Position numbers and translations under genes: made by a program
In this document: positions 46,979 through 57,355 of the stretch, one piece after another
Numbering within the stretch: the first letter of the stretch is position 1
Layout of the letters: every line of letters begins with the position of its first letter
From: Burkholderiaceae bacterium
GTDB taxonomy: Bacteria; Pseudomonadota; Gammaproteobacteria; Burkholderiales; Burkholderiaceae_E
Assembly (NCBI GenBank): GCA_016710525.1
Contig: JADJVQ010000001.1
Span: forward strand, 1 to 64,000
Direction: 5' to 3'
DNA: 64,000 nucleotides
The notes under the pieces: model-generated
Seen by the model: the letters and a program-made list of their open reading frames with translations, nothing else
What the model was told of the DNA's origin: nothing
The model's database searches: none

Positions 46979-49936
46979 TCAGGACTCCTTGGCCGGCGCG
47001 GCGGGCGGAACGGGCGCGGCGCTCTCGGGGTTCGCCGAGGCTGACGGTGTCTGCGGAGTGGGCGGCTCCTGCGCGCTGGACGAGCCTTGCGGGTGGGGCG
47101 GCAGCTCGGGGCCGGGCGGCACCGGCGCTGCCACCGGCCCTGTGCGCGATGGCGGCATGGGCGCGAAATAGCCGATCACGAGCATCAGCACACCCACGCC
47201 CAGGAACGAGACCACGCGCGTGAGTCCGCTCCAGTTCGACAGGTCGACCAGGAACAGCTTGCCGACCACCAGTCCGAGCAGCACGGCTCCTGCCAGCCAG
47301 ACCGCACGGTGCGCCCTGCGCGCGCCGCCCACCATCGTGGCCAGGGCGCAGACACCCCAGAGCAGCGAGATGGCCGTCTGGGCCATGGCGGAGTCGGCCA
47401 GGCTGTCGAAGTCGTAGGGAATGGCGCCGATATGCGCCACGGCCCGCAGCACGATCGCGTTCAGCGCGAAGAACAGGCTGACCGCGACCGCGCCGGTACG
47501 CCATGCGGCGCCCGGCGAGAGGTCACGGCGCCACCACATGCCCAGCGCAAGCGCGGCGGCGACCACGCTCAGGTCCACCGGATTCAAGAGGGGCAGATAC
47601 CGGATGCCTGTTTCGAGCGCTGCGGCCGCGATGGACGAGCCCCACAGCCAGCCCATCAGCACCACCGCCAGCACGCTGGCAGCGCCGGGCCGATACGCCG
47701 CAGGGCGCGCCACGATCGGCCATCGCGATTGCATCGCTGGTGCATGCAGCAGCGACAGAACAGCCATCACGATCAGGCCCCAGAGAGCGAGCGACCAGGC
47801 AGGTGCGCCCGTCAGGCGGTCGGCCAGCCACGCGCCCTGCCAGGCGATCAGCAGGGTGGCCAGCAGCACCCGGCCGGCATGCTGCCCCGACAGCATCCAG
47901 GACAAGGGCCACACGGGTGCGCGCAGCGCGCGTTCATGCACGGCCAGTGCCAGCAGCCAGCCCAGGCCGGCCCAGGCTTGCGAGGGGTGGCTGGTCGTGG
48001 CGACCTGGCCGAAGGCCAGCACGTACAGGGCGGGCAGCAGACCCTGGCTGGCCAGACCGGCGTGCCGCCAGTCGGCACGCGCGGCAGCCAGCAGCAGGCC
48101 GGCTCCGGTCAGGGCCAGCAGCAGCAGGGCCGCGGTGAAACGCGCCGCATCGCTCAATGCCATCCAGCTGTCGAACTCGGCGATGTTGCCGGCGAGCCAC
48201 CACAGCAGACCCCAGCCGAGCAGCACGGGTGAGATCCAGCGGCGCAGCCCCCGCGCCAGACGCGGATGCTCGGGCAACTCGGCGGCACGCAGGTTCCAGG
48301 CCGAAAACAGCGCGGCACCGGCGATCAGCACGATGCCGATCCAGCGCGCATTCAGGAAGGGCGTTTCGGTGCGCAGGCCCGACAGGCGCTCGAGCAGCAG
48401 CAGCGAGGCGATCAGCTGCAGCGCAAGACCGGTGAGCAAGGGCAGCCAGCGCGTATGGCGCAGGCCGAACCAGACCACGCCCGCGCCCTCCAGGGCCCAG
48501 ACCGCCGATGTGACACGCGAGTCGAAGGCCAGCGGGATGGCCAGTGTCAGGAAGCCGATGCCGATCGCGAGGAAGACGCGACCCACCGAGGCCGATCGCC
48601 GCAGCCACAGTGCCAGCATCAGGTACAGCGCACCGAAGGCCACGGCCGACCAGACTGCTGCCCAGGGCATGCCGCGCACCAGCGCCGCCTGCAGGCTGAA
48701 GCCCACCAGCGGCGGGCCGAACACCAGGGTGCCATCGATGGCATGGGCAAGCCGGGTCGGGGCCTTGCGCGCCTCGATCACCACGATGGCGATGAACAGC
48801 AGCACGTAGGCGGCCAGGAAGGGCTGCACGCTGGCGTAGTGATCGGGCCGGTAGTACTGAAAGCCCCACAGGCCGCCGATCATGAAGGTGAAGAAGAAGC
48901 CGACCAGGTACAGCGAGCGCCAGGACCGGGCCAGCGCAATGCCCGCGATGCCCAGGTCGAGCAGCAGGTAGTAGCCGAACAGCGCGACGTGGTTGCCGCT
49001 GCCGGTGGACACCAGCAACGGCGCGATGAATCCGCCGCCCGCGCCCAGCAGCGCCAGCGACAAGCCGTTCTGCTTGACGGCCAGCACGCAGGAGAAGACG
49101 CAGATCGCCACCGACAGCCCGAAGGCCATGCCCATCGGCATCAGCTGATACAGGCGCAGCGCGGCGAACACGTCCAGGTAGAGCGCGGCGACCGCGGCGC
49201 CCTGCAGCAGCATCGCGTAGGCGGGACTCCTGGCGCGCAGGCGCCAGCCGGTCAGCAGCAGGGCCAGCGCAATGGCGGCGATCAGGATGATGCGCAGCGC
49301 CGGGGGCAGCATGTCGTGTTCGACCGCGTACCGGGCCAGGAAGCTCAGGCCCAGGAACAGGACCAGGACGCCCATGCGGGCCACGGTATTGCCGCCGAAC
49401 AGCCACGCGCGCGCCGCGGCGATGCCGCGTGACACCAGGCCGGGTCTCGGCGGTACGGGCGGATTTGGGGGCACGCTTGCCGCCGCGCCGGCCGGTTCGT
49501 CGTCGTTCACACGTGCGAACGACGGTTGTCCATCGGCCTCGGGTGCCGCGTTCGACGCGAGGGATGGCGGCGATGCCGTCGTGGCGGCGGCGTCCTCGGG
49601 CACGGCGGCCGGCAGCGGGAAGCCGCGGTCGTCGAACGCGGCCGATGGCTCGGCCAGGCCAGCGGGTGCGGACAGGAGGTCGAGTCGGCGCCGCAGCATG
49701 GCCACCTCCCGCTCGAGGGCGGCGACCCGTTGCGCCAGCGGATCGCCGCGTTCGCCCGGCCAGTCGGTATCCGTTGCGGCACCAGGCTGCGCGCCCGGTG
49801 GCGAGGCGGGAGGCTGCTTGCCCTTGTTGATCCAGGCGACCAGGCCGGCCCCAACCAGCGCGCCGACCACCGCACCCGGCAGTTCGCCCATCGTGCCGCC
49901 GATCAGCAGACCTGCCAGCACCAGCAGCCATTTCAC
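46979..49936 (-). CDS. DUF2339 family multi-pass membrane protein
   Basis: 985-aa inner-membrane protein with some 25 hydrophobic segments, function unknown. It begins with a membrane segment and Gly-rich turn (MKWLLVLAGLLIGGTMGELP), a short coiled coil (LAQRVAALEREVAMLRRRLD), an Ala/Pro-rich linker, then an unbroken run of membrane helices (for example WLFGGNTVARMGVLVLFLGL, a family hallmark). The C-terminus is rich in Pro, Ser and Ala. Its 3' end is followed at once by DUF3999, and the pair is seen in many proteobacteria. It is divergent from the RHS gene. Confidence 0.85.
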   Translation of the reverse strand: MKWLLVLAGLLIGGTMGELPGAVVGALVGAGLVAWINKGKQPPASPPGAQPGAATDTDWPGERGDPLAQRVAALEREVAMLRRRLDLLSAPAGLAEPSAAFDDRGFPLPAAVPEDAAATTASPPSLASNAAPEADGQPSFARVNDDEPAGAAASVPPNPPVPPRPGLVSRGIAAARAWLFGGNTVARMGVLVLFLGLSFLARYAVEHDMLPPALRIILIAAIALALLLTGWRLRARSPAYAMLLQGAAVAALYLDVFAALRLYQLMPMGMAFGLSVAICVFSCVLAVKQNGLSLALLGAGGGFIAPLLVSTGSGNHVALFGYYLLLDLGIAGIALARSWRSLYLVGFFFTFMIGGLWGFQYYRPDHYASVQPFLAAYVLLFIAIVVIEARKAPTRLAHAIDGTLVFGPPLVGFSLQAALVRGMPWAAVWSAVAFGALYLMLALWLRRSASVGRVFLAIGIGFLTLAIPLAFDSRVTSAVWALEGAGVVWFGLRHTRWLPLLTGLALQLIASLLLLERLSGLRTETPFLNARWIGIVLIAGAALFSAWNLRAAELPEHPRLARGLRRWISPVLLGWGLLWWLAGNIAEFDSWMALSDAARFTAALLLLALTGAGLLLAAARADWRHAGLASQGLLPALYVLAFGQVATTSHPSQAWAGLGWLLALAVHERALRAPVWPLSWMLSGQHAGRVLLATLLIAWQGAWLADRLTGAPAWSLALWGLIVMAVLSLLHAPAMQSRWPIVARPAAYRPGAASVLAVVLMGWLWGSSIAAAALETGIRYLPLLNPVDLSVVAAALALGMWWRRDLSPGAAWRTGAVAVSLFFALNAIVLRAVAHIGAIPYDFDSLADSAMAQTAISLLWGVCALATMVGGARRAHRAVWLAGAVLLGLVVGKLFLVDLSNWSGLTRVVSFLGVGVLMLVIGYFAPMPPSRTGPVAAPVPPGPELPPHPQGSSSAQEPPTPQTPSASANPESAAPVPPAAPAKES

Positions 49937-50132
49937 GTGTCGCGCTCCGTCGTCGGTCGAGTGCGCATCGTACGGCCCGACCGGGGGCGCGGCAAATGGT
50001 TCGGATGGCCGGCAAACGGACTAGGCCGTCATCCGGCCATCTGGTCGATGGTGGCCGTTCGTGTCACTGCCTAGTCTGTGGCGAAGGATGGCGTGGCGCC
50101 ATGCCAGGCATCTGTCGGAGGGGGCGCAGACG

Positions 50133-53100
50133 ATGAATCGGCGGATCGAATCGACTCGGCAGATCGAATGGGCGCGCGCGGTGTCGTATTGCGCGCTGCT
50201 GATGCTCGCATGGCCGGCGGGTGCGCTGGCGCAGGTGTGTGGCGCAGCCGGTGGCGACAACCGTCCGCCCACGGCCAGTTGTGTGCCCGAGGTCGAGCCG
50301 GCCAGCCCGGTCGGCGAAAACACGGTCAGCGCCACCGCCGCCTCCATCGACCTGGTGACCGGCAACAAGTACCTCCATGAAACCGACGCCCGATGGCCCG
50401 ATGGACTGGTGTTCGCGCGTCATTACAACTCGCGCAATGCGTTCTCCCGCACGCTGGGTCCGGGCTGGAGCCATTCCTGGGACACCCAGGTCGCCCGTCG
50501 TTCGCCCGCCGAACTGCAGGTCATCCAGGGCGACGGCCGCCGCCGGGTCTTCTTCCGCGCACCCGGAAGCGGTGGCGCGGCGATCTATCGCAGTGCCGAT
50601 CCGCTCGTCGGACAAATCGTCGAAGCCACTGCGCCCGATACTTCCCTCGCCTTCGTCTGGCGCCTGCCCGACGGGCGCGAGCTGCGCTTCGATCCGCGAG
50701 GTCGCCTGGCTGTCGTGCGCGATGCAAGCGGGCGGCATGTGCAGCTCGACTACGAGCCCTCCTCGGCGCGGCTGCTCGCGGTTCGCAATCGGGCCGGCGC
50801 CGCTCTGCGCTTCACCTACGATGCCCGCGGCCGATTGACGGGACTGAGCCACCCTGACGGCCGGCAGACCCGATACCGGTATCAGGAACAGGGCCTGCTT
50901 GCCCGTGTCGAAGCGGTGGATGGCCGCACGCGCCAATACGCGTACGAGGCGCAAAGCCTGCTGCACGGGCTGACGCGGATCACCGATGAATCCAATGCGA
51001 CCGCAGGCGATTTTTCGTACGACGACCAGGGGCGCGCGGTGGCTTCGCGCCTGGCCGGCCAGCCCGGCGTGCGGGTGAGCTACCGGCTGCCGCTGCGCGC
51101 CGGCGATCCTGGCGAGTCGACCCTGATCCACGATATCGACGGTCAGACCGTCTATCGCTGGCGCTATCGTGTCCATGAACACCGCGCCATGATGTTGTCG
51201 GCACGAGGGCCCGGCTGTGCCATCTGTCCGCCGGCGAACGTGGTCCGTCGATACGACCCCCAAGGCCGTGTCCTCCACGAGACCTGGGGACCGGAAGAGC
51301 TTACGTTGCAATGGCATCGCGACCCGCTGGGCCGAGTGCGGGAGATGACCTGGCAATGGGCTGCGCGGGCCGGTGTACCGGCGCGCCTGCAGCGGCGCCG
51401 GTTCGACTACGTGAATGATCATGCCGATGCACCGCTGGCGGCGGTGCGCGACAGCTCGGTGGCGCACGGACGCGAGCGCAGCGTGCGCTGGACCTACGAC
51501 ACGTCCGGTCGCCTGACGATGCGCACCGAAACGGGATACACGCCGCTGTTCGGCGCGCTGGACCCCCAACTGAACGTGCGTCAATGGCAGCGGCTCGATC
51601 GGGTCACGCGTTTCGGCTATCACGCCGCTGGCGCGGCACGCGACCGGCTTGCCTGGGTCGACGGCCCCCTGCCGGGCGAGGCTGATCGCACGCGCTATCA
51701 GTACGATGAGCAGGGCCGCCTGGTCGCGGTGATGCTCCCCGAGGGGCTCTCCGAAAGGCGCGAATACGATCGGTTCGGCCGGCTCGTTGCATGGCACGAC
51801 CCCGATGGGATGGCCATTCGCCAAACCTGGGGCCAGGACGGTTCACCGTCCCGCATCGAGCGCGGTGGCGTGGTCAGCGAGTGGCGCGCTGGCGGCGACG
51901 GCGGCCATTGGCTGAGTGTCCAAGGCCGCAAGGCGCTGGGGCTTCACATCGACCCGACGGGACGAATCAAGGCGATGACCGATCCAGAGGGTCGCCGTCG
52001 GGACCTGACGCCACAACAGCCGACGGCGGGTGGCGTCCATCCGCTTGGCCATCCGGTCCCGCCGGCCGCAGGCCGACCGCGTCCGCGATGCGCTGGGGGC
52101 GGTCACCTTGCAGTGGCGCGATGACTTCGACCAGATCGTGGCCGAATCGAGCCCGCAGCGCGGCTTCACACTGAACCGGCACGATGCGGGCGGGCGGCTC
52201 GTGCTGCGTGCACACGATTCTGGCGCGCTCGAGCTATTCGGCTACGACGCGCTCGGTCGGCTGGTCTCCAAGGGCGATGCCGAGCATCCGCGATCCGTGC
52301 AGTTCCGGTGGTCGGGCACGCGCCTGGTGTCGGTCTCCGATCCGGTCCAGACGCTCGCCTATCGCCATGATGCCTGGGCCAGGTGCGGGCCGAAGCGGTC
52401 CTGATCGGCCCTCGCGAATCGCTCTCGCCCCCAGGAGCCCCTCGCCTCCGCGCTCGTGACCCAGTTCCAGCGCGATCCGCTAGGCCGTGTCATGGCGCAG
52501 ACGCTGCCCGGTGGCCACGCGCTCGGGTTTGCGCGCGACAGTGCCGGTCGGCCCACGGCCATTGCCTTGCACAGTGCCGACGGCCAGCGCGTGCTGCTTG
52601 CCGACGGGCTCATCTGGCAGGCCGATCGGTCCGGTGGTGCCCGCCTGGACGGCTACCAGGCGGGCAATGGCGTCCGGTTCGCGTTCCAGCGGGATGAGCA
52701 GGGCCGCCTGCGTCAGATATCGGCCTGGCGTGCGGGTGCGGTGGTCGATCGCCAGGCGTTCACCCGTGACGCGCAAGACCGGATCGTCGGCATCGACCAC
52801 AATGGCGAGTCAATCGCCTACGCCTACGATGAACGGGGTCGTCTGACGGGCGTGGCCGATCGTGCCGGTGCCGAGGGCTTCGCCCACGATGCCGCCGGCA
52901 ACCGGATGATCCATGTGGTTCGGGCAGGATCCGGCGTCACCGGTCGGATCGAACATCATCGCCATGACCGGGACGGCCGACTGCTGTCGGTCGAACCCCT
53001 TCAGGGGCAAGCGACCGGGGTTCGACGCTTCGGCCGCACCGCGCACGGTGACCTGGGCCTCGAGCTCGCGGCCGATGCGGCATTGCCTTCGCAGACGCCC

Positions 53101-54652
53101 GCCCAAGATGAGGCTTGGTCGATGGCGCGACTGCGTGGCGTGATCCGCGGGCCGCACGGCCGTGCCATCGCGGCCTTTGCCGACCATCGCCTGCTGGCCG
53201 TCTACGACTACGATGCGCGGGGTCTGCGGGTGCGCAGGTCCACCGCACAATCCGCCGAGCACACCCATCTGTATCTGCACCAGGACGGACTGCTCTCCGG
53301 AGTCGCCGATGCGCGCGGGCAATTGCGGCAATGGATCGTTCGACTGGGCCAGTGGCCGGTCGCCGAACTGCACTTCGATGAGGGGCGCTTGATCAAGGTG
53401 CACTGGCTGCTGGCCGATCAGCGCGCCGCGCCGCTGCGTGCCTTCGATCAGCGTGGCGAAACCGTGTGGCTGTCCCGATTGTCGGCCTTCGGCCTGACCC
53501 GGGAGAGTGCCCCGGCGGGGGCATACGGCGAGTCGGCGCAACGGACATCCTCCCGGCCCGCAGACTCACTGCTCAGGCTGGCGGGCCATTGGTTCGATCC
53601 CGAAACCGGTCGCCATGAAAATGGCTGGCGCAGCTATGTTCCCGGGCACGGCAGGTACGCCCAGCCCGACCCCCTCGGACCCCTGGCCGGCAGCAACGAG
53701 CGGACCTATGCGCGCGGCGACCCGGTCAACCGCATCGATCCCTTCGGGTTGTACGAGGTCGATGTCCACTATTACCTGACGTATTTTCTTGCGCGCGCAG
53801 CCGGCGTGTCGCCGCAGCGTGCCTATACCGTCGCACTGGCTGCGCAATACGTGGACGACAACCCGCAGACCCGGCCCGAAACCGCCGCCAATGCGCGGGC
53901 GCGCGGTCTTTACCACTTCGTGATGGCGGGCTTCGACCCGTCGGGCGACGCCAGTACCCGGTACTTCAACCCGCGCAGCCCGCAACTGGTCAATCTGTAT
54001 CAGGCGTCGTCGCGATCGCTCGCGTCCGATTGCGCGCGGGCGGTGCTGCTCGGAGAGTTTCTTCACACCTTCGAGGACACCTTCTCGCACAGGGACAGCA
54101 ACAACGTGCCCTTCAGCGCAACGCTGGGACATCTGTTCGCCGGGTCATGATCCCGACCAGACCTACGACGTCATCAACAGCGCTGCCCCCGAAGGGTCTG
54201 CGCTGCGCCGATTCGTCGACTATCCCTGGAACGAGGAGCGCTCGATGCGCATGGCGCAGGAAACCTACGGCGTGCTGCAGAAGTACTTCGGCAGCACCCC
54301 CGTGGCCAGCTTCGCCCAGATCGAAACGCAGGTGCGACAGTTCATGCAGACCGGCGCCGCTCGATACGCGGCCCTGCTGTCGCGCGCGACCCAGCCCGAG
54401 ACCGCCGCCCAGTACGCCGCCCGCAAGGAGCAGGAACTGCGCGAGAAGATCGCGGTGCTCGATGAGGCGCTCGTGCGACTGGGCCTGGGCTCATTCCATG
54501 CGCAGTATTCGGACGCGCAGGGCAATCTCTATCAGGCCACCTACCGTCGCGAAGCCGGCGAGGCGAACCGGCGAAACTATCTGGCGGGTCTGCGTCATGG
54601 ACCCAACCAGAGCACCGATCCGTTCAAAGGGGTGCTGCTGCCCGGCGATTGA
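50133..54652 (+). pseudogene. RHS-repeat toxin-like gene broken by about four frameshifts
   Basis: The reading frame restored across the shifts encodes an exported RHS protein of about 1,500 aa. It has a signal peptide (ATG 50133, core YCALLMLAWPAG), a DUF6531-type start (LVTGNKYLHETDARWPDGLV), many YD repeats (RFTYDARGRLTGL, YRYQEQGLLARV), and an RHS core end (HWFDPETGRHENGWRSYVPG, DPVNRIDPFGLYEVDVHYY). A variable C-terminal domain follows. Frame changes occur at about 52006-52080, 52375-52385, 52425-52440 and 54140-54150, each reading on in another frame with obvious protein continuity, so single-base indels are responsible. As written the gene makes a truncated product. Confidence 0.85.
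53757..54652 (+). other. C-terminal DUF6765-like domain of the RHS gene
   Basis: After the RHS core the sequence changes to DVHYYLTYFLARAAGVSPQR, AAQYVDDNPQTRP, YHFVMAGFDP, GEFLHTFEDTFSHRD and, after a frameshift near 54145, GHDPDQTYDVINSAAPEG. The His and Asp pattern (HYY, QYVDD, HTFEDTFSH) resembles DUF6765 and zinc-dependent phospholipase C-like proteins. As the variable tip of an RHS protein this would be the toxin part. A short helical C-terminal tail completes it. No immunity gene was recognised beside it; the small gap to 54691 holds nothing. Confidence 0.6.
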
Positions 54653-54691
54653 GCGGCGATCGAGGTCGGGCAGCGTCACCGCACCGGGGGT

Positions 54692-56227
54692 TTACATCAC
54701 CGCGCCCAGCTGCCAAGGCACGAATTCGTCGTTGCCCATGCCCAGCGCTTCGCTGCGGGTCGCCTCGCCGCTGGCCACCTGCAGGATCAGCTCGAAGATC
54801 TCGCGGCCCTTTTCCTGGACGCTGACCGTGCCATCGACGATTTCGCCGCAGTTGATGTCCATGTCTTCGGTCATGCGTTCATACAGCGGCGTATTGGTTG
54901 CCAGCTTGATCGACGGTGAGGGTTTGCAGCCATAGACCGATCCGCGCCCGGTGGTGAAGCAGATCAGGTTCGCGCCGCCCGCGACCTGGCCCGTGGCCGA
55001 TACCGGGTCATACCCCGGGGTGTCCATGAACACGAATCCCTTGGCGGTGACCAGGTCGGCGTACTCGACCACATCCACCAGGTTCGTCGTACCGCCCTTG
55101 GCGACCGCACCCAGCGACTTCTCCAGGATCGTGGTCAGCCCTCCGGCCTTGTTGCCGGGCGAAGGGTTGTTGTCCATGCTTCCGGCATTGCGCTCGGTGT
55201 ACTGCTCCCACCAGCGGATGCGCGTGATCAGCTTGTCGGCAACCGCCTGCGAGACCGCACGCCGGGTCAGCAGGTGTTCCGCGCCATAGATCTCGGGCGT
55301 CTCCGACAGGATCACCGTGCCGCCATGGGCGACCAGCAGGTCGCAGGCCGCACCGAGCGCCGGATTGGCGGTGATGCCCGAATAGCCGTCCGATCCGCCG
55401 CATTGCAGGCCGATGGTGATGTGGCTGGCCGAGACGCGCTGACGATGCACGGCGTTGGCGGAGGGCAGCATCGAAGCCACGGCGGCCACGCCGGCTTCGA
55501 CTGTCTTGCGGCTGCCGCCGCTGGTCTGGATCACCAGCGGTTTCAACAGCGATCCTTCGTTCATCTGTTCGGCCTGGAACAGCGCATCCATCTGATTGGC
55601 CTCGCACCCCAACCCGATGATCACCACACCGGCAAAATTCACATGGCGGCAATAGCCCGCGATGGTCTTGCGCAGCAGGTCGATGCCGTCGCCCGACGAC
55701 GCCATGCCGCAGCCCGAAGAGTGCGTGATCGGCACGACGCCGTCGACGTTCGGAAAGTCGGCCATCCGCTCGGGCGTGAAGTGCGCGGCAACGTACTTCG
55801 ACACCGATGCCGAGCAGTTCACCGTCGAAATCACGCCGATGTAGTTCCGGGTGGCGACCCGGCCATCCGCCCGAACGATGCCCATGAAGGTGGCCGAGTC
55901 GGCCGGCACCGGCGTGGGCTTGAGGTCGGCGCCGACCGCATAGTCGCGCTCGAACATCTCGAAGGCCAGGTTGTGCGTGTGCACATGCTGGCCGGGCACG
56001 ATGTCGCGGGTCGCAAATCCGATGATCTGGTTGTAGCGCTTGACCGGCTGGCCCTTGGCCACCGCACGGACCGCCAGCTTGTGACCGGCCGGAATGGCCT
56101 CGAGGCACTCGACGCCCTCGGCATCGACGCGGGTGCCCGCCGACAGCGGGCGCGCTGCGATGACCACGTCATCGGCAGGATTCAGGCGCAGGGTAGGGCG
56201 CCGGATCAGGGAAACCACATTCGACAT
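54692..56227 (-). CDS. UxaA family hydro-lyase (altronate/galactarate dehydratase-like)
   Basis: 511-aa dehydratase of the UxaA/GarD family that removes water from sugar acids such as altronate or galactarate. The N-terminal SAF-like domain covers about residues 14-95 (IPAGHKLAVRAVAKGQPVKR, ATRDIVPGQHVHTHNL). The catalytic domain starts near 115 with FMGIVRADGRVATRNYIGV, then HSSGCGMA, GLGCEANQMD, TIGLQCGGSDGYSGITANPA and FTTGRGSVYGCKPSPSIK. Cys-rich blocks probably bind Fe. As part of a cluster with a DapA-type enzyme, TRAP transporter and two enolase-family dehydratases, it likely handles galactarate or a related aldarate. It starts upstream of a 15-bp tandem repeat. Confidence 0.87.
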   Translation of the reverse strand: MSNVVSLIRRPTLRLNPADDVVIAARPLSAGTRVDAEGVECLEAIPAGHKLAVRAVAKGQPVKRYNQIIGFATRDIVPGQHVHTHNLAFEMFERDYAVGADLKPTPVPADSATFMGIVRADGRVATRNYIGVISTVNCSASVSKYVAAHFTPERMADFPNVDGVVPITHSSGCGMASSGDGIDLLRKTIAGYCRHVNFAGVVIIGLGCEANQMDALFQAEQMNEGSLLKPLVIQTSGGSRKTVEAGVAAVASMLPSANAVHRQRVSASHITIGLQCGGSDGYSGITANPALGAACDLLVAHGGTVILSETPEIYGAEHLLTRRAVSQAVADKLITRIRWWEQYTERNAGSMDNNPSPGNKAGGLTTILEKSLGAVAKGGTTNLVDVVEYADLVTAKGFVFMDTPGYDPVSATGQVAGGANLICFTTGRGSVYGCKPSPSIKLATNTPLYERMTEDMDINCGEIVDGTVSVQEKGREIFELILQVASGEATRSEALGMGNDEFVPWQLGAVM

Positions 56228-56290
56228 CTCGAGACCTCATCGGGGGATCGGTTGAAATTCAAGGCGGACCTCAGCGCACGGCCCGCGAGC

Positions 56291-56380
56291 CGCAACCCCA
56301 GGGACCGCAACCCCAGGGACCGCAACCCTAGGGACCGCAACCCTAGGGACCGCAACCCTAGGGACCGCAACCCTAGGGAC
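56291..56380. repeat. 15-bp tandem repeat, six copies
   Basis: Exact 15-base periodicity from 56291 to 56380: two copies of CGCAACCCCAGGGAC, then four of CGCAACCCTAGGGAC. It is in the 186-base gap between the UxaA-family and DapA-family genes. It encodes NPRDR repeats in one frame but is between genes, so it is best read as a variable-number tandem repeat within the operon. Confidence 0.92.
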
Positions 56381-56413
56381 CTCAGGCCCTGGCGCCGGCC
56401 GGCCAGACCGGGC

Positions 56414-57355
56414 TCACGTGCGCAGCGGACCCAGGCGCGCCGCGTGCCGCCGAGCCATCGCCAGGCCGAAGGCAGTGGGCTGCAACGCCGGCTGGCGGTC
56501 ATGCACCTGCGCCAGGTCCATGCCCATCCTCAGCGCCGCGATGCGTTTGCCGTAGCAGATCAGGGTGTCCAGGGATTGCATCGCAAACACGATGGCGGGC
56601 AGCACGCCAGCATACCGCCGCATGGCGAGTTCGGCATCGCCGCGTTGCCATGCCCGGAAAACGGCGTGCTGGTGATCGGCCGTGTCGGGCGCCACGATCA
56701 GGCCGGCGCAGCCGGCTTCCAGGTTCTCGATCAGCTCGAGTCCCCCGCGGCCGTTGAGCACCGCCGGGCGCTGCGCTCCCAGGCAATCGGCCAGCGCATC
56801 GACAGTCTCTCGGATCCGGATGCTGGATGTCTCGCCTTTGAGGACCCGGAACTGCGGCGCGCGCAGGGCCAGCTGCCCGATCCTTCCGGGCGACAGCCCG
56901 ACTCCCAGGTACTCGGGCGCGTTCTGGATGCCTGCGGGCACGGCCAGGTCGCGCATCGCCTCGCAGAAGAAGTCGACGTAGTAGGCCTCGGGCTGGCGCC
57001 CGGTGGCCGCCAGTGGCGGTGGCTGGAAAATAAGCCAGCTTGCGCCCTGGCCGATGGCGAAGTGCGCGAGCTCGCGCTGCGCGGACACCGTTTCGCCGTG
57101 GATCGTGATCGCCCATGGCACGGGCCGCCCGGCCGTCCGGACGCGCTGGGCGATCCAGCCGATGAGGCGACGCCGCTCGTCATCGGTCAGCTTGCCGACC
57201 TCGGTGGCCAGGCCCAATGCCGCGATGCCGGGCGCCCCCCAGGTCAGCGCCGCGTCGATCTGGCGCTCGAAGGCGCCACGGTCAAGACCGCCCTGCGCAT
57301 CGAAGTACGCGAACAGGATCGGCCAGATCCCGTCGTAGGGCGTGGACGCCGTCAC
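56414..57355 (-). CDS. DapA-family aldolase/dehydratase (keto-deoxy sugar acid dehydratase-like)
   Basis: 313-aa Schiff-base TIM barrel of the dihydrodipicolinate synthase family. The lysine that forms the Schiff base is Lys173 (FRVLKGETSS) and the acid/base tyrosine Tyr149 (IQNAPEYLGVG). The usual GTTGE loop reads GLATEVGKL, so this is not a lysine-pathway DapA. In this setting, 5-dehydro-4-deoxyglucarate dehydratase (giving alpha-ketoglutarate semialdehyde) or a related aldolase is the most likely role. The GTG at 57355 overlaps the upstream stop (GTGA). Confidence 0.8.
   Translation of the reverse strand: MTASTPYDGIWPILFAYFDAQGGLDRGAFERQIDAALTWGAPGIAALGLATEVGKLTDDERRRLIGWIAQRVRTAGRPVPWAITIHGETVSAQRELAHFAIGQGASWLIFQPPPLAATGRQPEAYYVDFFCEAMRDLAVPAGIQNAPEYLGVGLSPGRIGQLALRAPQFRVLKGETSSIRIRETVDALADCLGAQRPAVLNGRGGLELIENLEAGCAGLIVAPDTADHQHAVFRAWQRGDAELAMRRYAGVLPAIVFAMQSLDTLICYGKRIAALRMGMDLAQVHDRQPALQPTAFGLAMARRHAARLGPLRT

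Noticed and set aside
56291..56380. CRISPR array
   Set aside because: The 15-bp units abut each other without spacers and no cas gene is present, so it is a simple tandem repeat.
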